Assembly: GCA_038040445.1 (NCBI GenBank)
Contig: JBBPIG010000013.1
Coordinates: forward strand, 128,093-178,248
DNA: 50,156 nucleotides
Source: Acidobacteriota bacterium
Lineage (GTDB): Bacteria; Acidobacteriota; Blastocatellia; UBA7656
Direction of reading: 5' to 3'
The translations under genes and the position numbers were made by a program. Below are positions 42,433 to 50,156 of this stretch, piece after piece. The notes below the pieces were generated by a model, which ran no database searches, was not told where the DNA came from, and worked only from the letters and a program-made list of their open reading frames with translations. Position 1 is the stretch's first letter, and each line of letters starts with the position of its first letter.

Positions 42433-42628
42433 CGGCGAGACCGCCGTATTTCCTGGGCGAAGAATTCTCTATACGCCTTTTCACTCACAGCGACATAGAG
42501 CTTTAGGTCGGGCTCAGTTGCCTCAAGCAAGTAAAGATAGATGTCGTATTGGCCAAGGGCTTCTTTCAATTCCTGCAGCTTGGAAGCGCCACTAAAGGTC
42601 TTTTCAAACTGAGAGACATCGAGCCAAC
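42429..42628 (-). pseudogene. xisH-like fragment
   Basis: Reading leftward from the stop codon of the Hsp90-like gene, about 66 codons encode a segment with LKEALGQYDIYLYLLEATEPDLK and LYVAVSEKAYREFF. This is the core of the XisH family (fdxN element excision controlling factor), where EALGQY, the EPDRKLYLAV motif and YxxFF are the signature. Neither the N-terminal part nor the C-terminal part of XisH is present: it is cut by the Hsp90 gene on one side and by a stop codon at the carD end on the other. No start codon of its own was found. A remnant of a deleted xisH-xisI pair is the simplest reading. Confidence 0.7.
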
Positions 42629-45613
42629 TCAGCGGGCCTTAGTGTTTGGAGCGGCAATCTCGAACATCGAAGATTTCAGCTCGATATCTGGTGGAATGAG
42701 TTCCGAAGGCATATCCGGAATCTTTCGCCACTCAGCGACAAAGGATTTGAGTTCATCAATCCTTCCTATCGGGCCTCCGAATGGCAGCATCTTAAACAGG
42801 TTGTTACGCTGTGTCTCAGTGACGATTCCCCGTTGAGCACCGTGCATCATCGCTTCAAACCACTTGGTAAATGGATTCAAATGATTCAGCAGAACTAGGT
42901 ACAATCGCCACGCTGAGCTATGCTGACCGCCCACGTTTGTCCGAAAAATGGCAAAGCCCACTGCGTCGGTATCCTGCAAAGCCACCAAGTTGTAAGGATA
43001 GTCTGGAATGCCAATAGGTAGCTGGCGACCTAAGCCCCGAGACCAGTCTAGAGCGAAAACCTCTTCGCTAAGCCAGAGCATGCCATCAATATGACGGTTA
43101 TGAAAGAGAGGTGCACAAAATTTCCGCGCAACAAAATCGAAATCGGCACTTGTGATGACATTGCCAGTACTGGCCGAAGCTGACGCTTCCAACGACATGT
43201 TCTCTACCTCATTACGCACGCTCAATTCCCACAGTTGATTGCGATGGAAGTACGATCTGAACGTGGGCAGTGCTTTGAACTGCTCGAATGATAACAAGAC
43301 GCGCCGACCTTCAACATAGACCGGGATCAACTCATTTACAGAGCTCCATAGCGAACCGGGCGAATCGATGTCTGATTTATGAAGGAAGTAAACGGCGTCT
43401 GCTAGTCGATTCTTGTATTTCCAGCCCTCATTTGATTTTGCTAGATTGGAAGTCTTGAGGTGCTCTGTAAGCAACTCCTCACGGCGAGACACGATCTCAG
43501 CTAGCTGACTTGTGTCGTGTTGCTGTTGCAGAGATTTCCGTGAAAGAGTCGGTCCGATTCTTCCTCTATAGTCAACTCGCGCGCTCATTTGGGCTGGGCC
43601 GCCCGCATCGCCTGTCACGGCGATTCCGTGCATGCACACAGAATTGTTGGGTACTCGTATGGGTTCCGACAGCGGATGCTTGGACGATCCCCAAGATGCT
43701 CTCTGCGCCTCAGCCCAAGACTCTCCCTTTTCATCTGTATACGTCAAAACGTAGATTTCGCCTTCTATACCCGTTCGATTTATTGGGAAGGCCCTTATAG
43801 CGAAGCTTGCTCCCTCTTTGGTGACATCAGGCACCTCGCGCACGAAATCATCAGCTCCCTCCGCTCTAAGAGTCGTAACTTTGCCCAAGGCGTCTATGGC
43901 TATCGGAAACTCAACACGTCTACACCACATTGAAGCCAAGCTGGTGAGTTGGTTGAGCGCCATAGGCATCCGAAGCTGTACTTCTATTCGAGTTCCGTTA
44001 GTCGTGCGCGCGCCCTTTTCGATCAGCAAATAGTTCTTCGGACCTTTCAGAGTGAGGCGTAGGGGACCGTCGTTGCTTCGCGATGTCGGCTTATAGGTTT
44101 CGACAATAACGTGGTCACTAACTGCGAAGACTGAAAGAAAACCCAGTCCAAAGCGGCTGGTCGGAACAAAACGAAATTTGCGTCTGAACTCATCAGTCGT
44201 ATAGAAAGAACGCCCGACTTGCAGAAAATACCGCTCTATCACCTCAAGGTCCATTCCTATCCCACAGTCTTCGACGCTGAGAGAATAGACTTTCTCCAAC
44301 TTCTCAGATGAGGGATTGACGACATCTTTCAGACTCAATGTAACACTTACGGGATAGTTGATTCTGATGCCCTCTTCAACTTGGGTGGGGTATTCGGGTC
44401 GTTCAACTCCAATCTTGTCCAAATCAAGGTACATCTGGCTACGGTTAGCATCTAAGCCATTTTGGATTAACTCACGCACAAAGGCTTCGGGTAAGTCGTA
44501 AAGATCATAAATCAATCGCTGAAAGATCGCTTTTTGATCTAGCTCGAAAGTCCATCTACGAAAAATGTAGTTCGCATCGTTTGCCGAGACGATCTTGATT
44601 GTCGATTCGCTATCGTCTCCAAGCTTCGCCCTCGGGGGTTTCCAACTGCTGTGTCTAGGCGCGTGAGCCATTAGAGTCGCCGCCTTTTCGATCTCGTTGA
44701 CTATCCAAGAGCACCAGTCCTGTAACAATCTATGCTCTTCCTGATTTTGGCATTTCGCCCGTATCTCGATTTGATCTGGAGTGACCGCAAATTGACTGAT
44801 CCTCTGATACTGAGTCCAGTGGGCATAGCTGTCGGCCGGAACTGGAGACGCAGGATTTAGGAGCAGCGGGCACGCCCTATCGCTTGACATATCGAGCAGG
44901 TCACCAAGTCTGAGAAGGATTGCCATGAATCGGACGTTGACCTTCTCGCCCCGGATGTCCCTTAGCTCAGGGTATTCCTCGCGGTCTTCAAGCTCGTCGG
45001 TGCTAAGTCCATGACCAACGCAAACGCGCTCAATGGTTTCTTGTAGCATCGGGTGGTCAAAGGCGAAACGACCCAATAGCGACGGGAATTGCTGGATCAC
45101 CTTTGATGCGCGAATATGATGTTCTCTGCGAATAAACTCTGCGACAAGAAAGCGTGTTTGGAGGTCCGCGAGAAAATTGCGAGCAGTGTCATCGGGGATG
45201 TCTCGACTATAGCGAATTGATTGGACGAGGGTCCACTGTTCCCGTCTCCATTCTTCGCTTGAGATCCAACTCCTCCACCTATCAGAGTTCAATATCTCCA
45301 GTTTTTCCTGGTCCGAAGTTACCATCCCGGAGTCATGGAGATACGCTGATGCAACCAAAATGTACGCTTCAACTCCTGAGAGGCTTACCTCTGGCTCCAA
45401 CAACTCATCGTCTCTAAATAACAATCTCGAAATCTGTAGCACTATCTCATCGCTGTGCTGAATCGTGTGCCTTGTATAGTTAGGAAAAGTCTGCGGAATG
45501 TAATTGAGCCAGTTCTCCAGAACCTCACGGAGTTCACAGACCTTACCGTAGTAGGCTACATCCTTCTTCTTGAGATAGGATGTCAGTGGGGCGAGTGGCG
45601 GCTCCTTAATCAT
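42629..45613 (-). CDS. HD-domain and Hsp90-like ATPase fusion protein
   Basis: A 994-residue protein with two recognisable parts. The first (about 25-330) is an HD-type metal hydrolase fold: His53, the HD pair His93-Asp94 in SAYLHDSGM, His165/166 and His201, and the LRLGDLLDMSSDRA closing segment (Asp238). The second (about 370-640) is a GHKL ATPase related to Hsp90: ELIQNGLDANRS (381-392, with Glu381, Asn385, Asp388), DCGIGM (449-454) and SRFGLGFLSVFAVS (486-499), all three Bergerat-fold boxes. The last 350 residues match nothing I know. HD plus Hsp90-type fusions are suspected members of bacterial conflict systems; that is inference. The gene is visibly more A+T-rich than its neighbours, and it abuts the xisH fragment, both suggesting transfer. 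Confidence 0.85.
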   Translation of the reverse strand: MIKEPPLAPLTSYLKKKDVAYYGKVCELREVLENWLNYIPQTFPNYTRHTIQHSDEIVLQISRLLFRDDELLEPEVSLSGVEAYILVASAYLHDSGMVTSDQEKLEILNSDRWRSWISSEEWRREQWTLVQSIRYSRDIPDDTARNFLADLQTRFLVAEFIRREHHIRASKVIQQFPSLLGRFAFDHPMLQETIERVCVGHGLSTDELEDREEYPELRDIRGEKVNVRFMAILLRLGDLLDMSSDRACPLLLNPASPVPADSYAHWTQYQRISQFAVTPDQIEIRAKCQNQEEHRLLQDWCSWIVNEIEKAATLMAHAPRHSSWKPPRAKLGDDSESTIKIVSANDANYIFRRWTFELDQKAIFQRLIYDLYDLPEAFVRELIQNGLDANRSQMYLDLDKIGVERPEYPTQVEEGIRINYPVSVTLSLKDVVNPSSEKLEKVYSLSVEDCGIGMDLEVIERYFLQVGRSFYTTDEFRRKFRFVPTSRFGLGFLSVFAVSDHVIVETYKPTSRSNDGPLRLTLKGPKNYLLIEKGARTTNGTRIEVQLRMPMALNQLTSLASMWCRRVEFPIAIDALGKVTTLRAEGADDFVREVPDVTKEGASFAIRAFPINRTGIEGEIYVLTYTDEKGESWAEAQRASWGSSKHPLSEPIRVPNNSVCMHGIAVTGDAGGPAQMSARVDYRGRIGPTLSRKSLQQQHDTSQLAEIVSRREELLTEHLKTSNLAKSNEGWKYKNRLADAVYFLHKSDIDSPGSLWSSVNELIPVYVEGRRVLLSFEQFKALPTFRSYFHRNQLWELSVRNEVENMSLEASASASTGNVITSADFDFVARKFCAPLFHNRHIDGMLWLSEEVFALDWSRGLGRQLPIGIPDYPYNLVALQDTDAVGFAIFRTNVGGQHSSAWRLYLVLLNHLNPFTKWFEAMMHGAQRGIVTETQRNNLFKMLPFGGPIGRIDELKSFVAEWRKIPDMPSELIPPDIELKSSMFEIAAPNTKAR

Positions 45614-45710
45614 GAACCTCCGAAGCGTAACTCATTCAAGTACAACTGGCGTCCAGGCACTAAGCCCGCCTTAGATTTCTTCTGAAGGCACAAAGAGAAC
45701 AAACGCGACT

Positions 45711-47852
<2,142 letters not shown>

Positions 47853-47862
47853 GGACCCTCCA

Positions 47863-47947
47863 AATTGCCGATTGCCAATTGCCAATTGCCAAATGCGGAT
47901 TCCGGGAGTCTTCTTGAATCCGAAATCGGCAATCGGAAATCGGAAAT
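47863..47947. repeat. ATTGCCA/GAAATCGG inverted array between acn and E1
   Basis: The left arm 47863-47898 (ATTGCCGATTGCCA type units) and right arm 47915-47947 (CGAAATCGGCAATCGG type units) fill the whole gap from the E1 ribosome site to the aconitase stop codon. It is the same sequence family as 2333-2439. Confidence 0.8.
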
Positions 47948-49959
47948 TACTTCACTGTTGCTGCCGAAGCGGGGCGATACTCAACAATGTGACCCGCTAT
48001 GGCGGAGGCGGCCACCGTGTAAGGCGAAGCCAAATACATCTGCCCCGGTCCGCTGCGGCCGGGAAAGTTTCGATTCTGCGCGCTGATCACCACCTGCTGC
48101 TTTAAGGTGGTCACGCCCGGACCCGCGTTGATGCAAGCCCCACAGCTCGGCTCGATCATGTTGGCTCCGGCCTCGCGCAGCACATCAATGTAGCCGCGCT
48201 CCTCGCAATGCTGTCGTACTTCAACCGACCCGAACTGAATGAAGCACTGAACGTCAGGATGAACTCGCTGCCCGCGGGCAAGCGCTTCGCGGAACACCCG
48301 CACGTACATGTCCAGATCTTCCTTCTTACCGGCAGTGCACGAGCCTCCATAAGCGATGTCAATCTTAACCGGCTCCGCGAGCTCGTCGACGAAAATTCCG
48401 TTGCCGGGATCGCCGGGCGTCGCGATCATCGGACGAAGCTCGTTTGCGTTGATGTCGATAGTCAGCGAGTACTCGGCGTCGGGATCGCTTGTCATTCCTT
48501 CGCACATACGTTCGGCTTCGGCGCGAGGGATGCCGCGCTCGACGAGGAACTCGACGGTCTTCTGATCGGCGCCGACGATGCCCGTGAAGGCTCCGACCTC
48601 GGCGGCCATGTTGGTCATCGTAGCTCGTTCGTCGATGTTGAGATCGGCAACCGCTTCGCCGGTGTATTCAACTATCTGGCCGATCGCGTCGCCGTTTCGC
48701 ACAAAGTCGGTGCGAAGAATCGCAAGCATGAAGTCCTTCGCGGTGATGTTGTCAGGCTTGCGTCCCGATACGCGAACGCGTACCTGCTCGGGCACGCGCA
48801 CGCGAACATCTTTGGTGATCCACGAGTTGAAAATGTCAGTGGTACCGACTCCGAACGCGATCGCGCCGACCGCTCCCGAGTGTGGCGTATGCGAGTCCGA
48901 ACCGATAATGATCTGGCCCGGCAGCGCGTAGCTTTGCAGTATCACGCTGTGACAAATGCCCTCGGAGCCCTGCCGATCGAGTTGCGCGCCGTGCAAGCGA
49001 ATGCCTTGCTTCTCTGCAAAAGCCTCCTGTTTGCGGACAAGCTCGTGCGCCAGATCGAGCAAGCCCGCCGCCTTGCGCTCGGGCGGCATGACGTCGTCGA
49101 GGAAGGTCAGGTGGTCCTGGAAAAGGTAAACCGATGACGGATCGTTGATCGGTTCGTCGCCGACCAGGCTTTCATAGAAGATCGCGGCCATCGGAGTGAC
49201 GTACTCGTGGCTGAATCGGATGTCTGTCCCTACGAATCCGGCATCGCCGGGTTTGACCGCTTCGACGCCGACCTTGCCCTTCGAAAGATCGACGACGAAG
49301 TGACGCGCAAAAATCTTCTCGGCCAACGTCATCGGCCGGCGCTCGGTAGTGATCGGCGGAATCGAGGTCTTGCCTTGAAGCCTGGCGACGTTGAAGGGGA
49401 ACAGGCCGCCGTACTCGATGATCTGCCGGGTGATTTCATCTTCGCCCGCAGTGAATTCTTCGAGCGGGATCTCGTCGCCGGCGGCGACTCGCCGGATCAA
49501 ATCGAAGTTGGTCGAGGTCAGCAAGCCGAGGTTCTGGCAGTTCTGCTGGTAGATTCGCTCGTGGTTTTCGGCGATTACCAACCGGATGCCGGCGGCGATC
49601 TCCGCATAAGGCGAGGCTTCGCGGCTCGATCCTTTTCCGCGCCGCTTGCCGGAGACGGATGCTATGAAGCCGCCGTTCTTGACGTCGTTACGCTTTACCG
49701 GGAACTGGTCGCCGCACTTCAGTCCAAGATAGATGAACTCGCCCAGGGTTTCGTCGAAGTAGTAACAGATGTAAGCCGGGGTCATCTCGTCAGTCGAGAT
49801 GTCACTGCGCAGGGCCGGGATGTTTTCCGGGTCCAGGTCGGCTCCTTCGAGTTGCGATCTTACGAGTGCGGGATCTTCGGCTAGAAAAAGGATGCGGCCT
49901 TTGAGTTGAACTTTTGATGGGCGCTTTTCGACATTGCGATTGAGAAGGCTTTCGATCAT
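47947..49959 (-). CDS. Aconitase with swivel domain at the N-terminus
   Basis: Dehydration-hydration of citrate to isocitrate, 670 residues. The order is unusual: the swivel domain (about 16-165, with [20 protein letters not shown] and [12 protein letters not shown]) comes first, and the large iron-sulfur part follows, with [13 protein letters not shown] and the ligand segments GGSCTAG and [11 protein letters not shown] giving three cluster cysteines. This is the AcnB-like domain order but without the N-terminal HEAT domain of AcnB. A 3-isopropylmalate or homoaconitate-type activity is possible, as the length fits neither AcnA nor AcnB. The ATG is at 49959 with no strong ribosome site. The E1 gene follows immediately after a repeat array. 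Confidence 0.85.
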   Translation of the reverse strand: MIESLLNRNVEKRPSKVQLKGRILFLAEDPALVRSQLEGADLDPENIPALRSDISTDEMTPAYICYYFDETLGEFIYLGLKCGDQFPVKRNDVKNGGFIASVSGKRRGKGSSREASPYAEIAAGIRLVIAENHERIYQQNCQNLGLLTSTNFDLIRRVAAGDEIPLEEFTAGEDEITRQIIEYGGLFPFNVARLQGKTSIPPITTERRPMTLAEKIFARHFVVDLSKGKVGVEAVKPGDAGFVGTDIRFSHEYVTPMAAIFYESLVGDEPINDPSSVYLFQDHLTFLDDVMPPERKAAGLLDLAHELVRKQEAFAEKQGIRLHGAQLDRQGSEGICHSVILQSYALPGQIIIGSDSHTPHSGAVGAIAFGVGTTDIFNSWITKDVRVRVPEQVRVRVSGRKPDNITAKDFMLAILRTDFVRNGDAIGQIVEYTGEAVADLNIDERATMTNMAAEVGAFTGIVGADQKTVEFLVERGIPRAEAERMCEGMTSDPDAEYSLTIDINANELRPMIATPGDPGNGIFVDELAEPVKIDIAYGGSCTAGKKEDLDMYVRVFREALARGQRVHPDVQCFIQFGSVEVRQHCEERGYIDVLREAGANMIEPSCGACINAGPGVTTLKQQVVISAQNRNFPGRSGPGQMYLASPYTVAASAIAGHIVEYRPASAATVK

Positions 49960-50027
49960 TCAGGATTTCCCTTTAAGCAAGATTGTAAATGTCATCTTAA
50001 CCCGTGAGTGAGCCAACCGCCAATCCT

Positions 50028-50052
50028 GGGAGCGCAGGCGTCCCCGCCTGCC
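50028..50052. repeat. GCAGGCGTCCCCGCCTGC palindromic repeat, copy 3
   Basis: A third copy of the palindrome seen at 13477 and 46755, upstream of the aconitase gene, with one extra C in the centre. Confidence 0.75.
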
Positions 50053-50104
50053 TTCAACTAGTGACTTGTACCGGGCATTTCGCGAGGAATCAAATCGACA
50101 AGGA

Positions 50105-50156
50105 ATCCGTGCAAATCCGTCGAATCAGTGTCATCCGTGGTCTATGCGTTCGGAAG
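50105..50156. repeat. 44-bp-arm inverted repeat, copy C (cut by window edge)
   Basis: The left arm (50105-50148) and the first eight bases of the centre (TTCGGAAG) match copy B at 19425-19476 with one difference. The right arm lies beyond the window edge. Confidence 0.85.

Noticed and set aside
48208-49137. 309-codon open frame antisense to the aconitase gene
   Set aside because: Same reason; the aconitase on the other strand has all catalytic motifs.

Overview
The window looks like a chromosomal segment of a bacterium with moderately high G+C, most likely an acidobacterium of the Blastocatellia type. I infer this from gene content (secreted serine protease, PEGA lipoprotein, small RRM RNA-binding protein, CarD-like factor, fused E1 alpha-beta dehydrogenase, swivel-first aconitase, several DinB, SnoaL and YbjN-type proteins) and from the many short intergenic repeat families. 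No rRNA, tRNA, integrase or transposase gene was seen.

Layout. Positions 1-6.7 kb hold a cut-off coiled-coil gene, then a leftward housekeeping group in the conserved order tilS, hpt, ftsH, preceded by a VanY-type carboxypeptidase and a DUF2071 protein. From 6.8 to 8.7 kb lie a rightward PEGA lipoprotein and a secreted trypsin-like protease. From 8.8 to 16.1 kb is leftward one-carbon and methionine metabolism: metH, a fused homocysteine methyltransferase/methylenetetrahydrofolate reductase, and between them two secreted YbjN-like paralogues and a small membrane protein. From 16.4 to 18 kb are two compact rightward pairs, a HigBA toxin-antitoxin module and a small protein with a nucleotidyltransferase-fold protein that lacks its catalytic aspartates; lysC follows on the other strand.

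From 19.8 to 28.3 kb is a nitrogen-assimilation block: amtB, a NifA/NtrC-type sigma-54 activator and gltB. amtB and gltB each have a good -24/-12 promoter. Upstream of each there is a pair of ACAnnATTGT motifs, and in both pairs the two copies are exactly 30 bp apart, which makes them good candidates for the activator's binding sites. From 28.4 to 32.7 kb is a sulfate/siroheme operon (cobA, cysH, cysC, sir) behind a roughly 200-nt leader that can fold into several stems and ends in an intrinsic terminator. From 32.7 to 42.4 kb are mixed accessory and metabolic genes (SnoaL protein, CXXCH membrane protein, aldehyde dehydrogenase, alanine dehydrogenase, zinc-ribbon membrane protein, His-rich membrane protein, a frameshifted carboxymuconolactone decarboxylase, 2OG-Fe(II) oxygenase, DinB, nucleotidyltransferase, RRM protein, CarD protein). 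From 42.4 to 45.6 kb is a probable horizontally acquired insert: a 994-residue HD-domain plus Hsp90-like ATPase fusion next to a broken xisH fragment. The window ends with a fused E1 dehydrogenase and an aconitase.

A second theme is repeats. At least six unrelated short-period sequences occur as an array, a spacer, then the reverse-complement array. They fill intergenic gaps (hpt/ftsH, ald leader, acn/E1, downstream of the MTHFR gene) and in three genes repeats have been inserted in frame (twice in tilS, once in metH), while a further palindromic repeat forms the E1 alpha-beta linker. A 44-bp-arm inverted repeat is present at three places, including the window edge.
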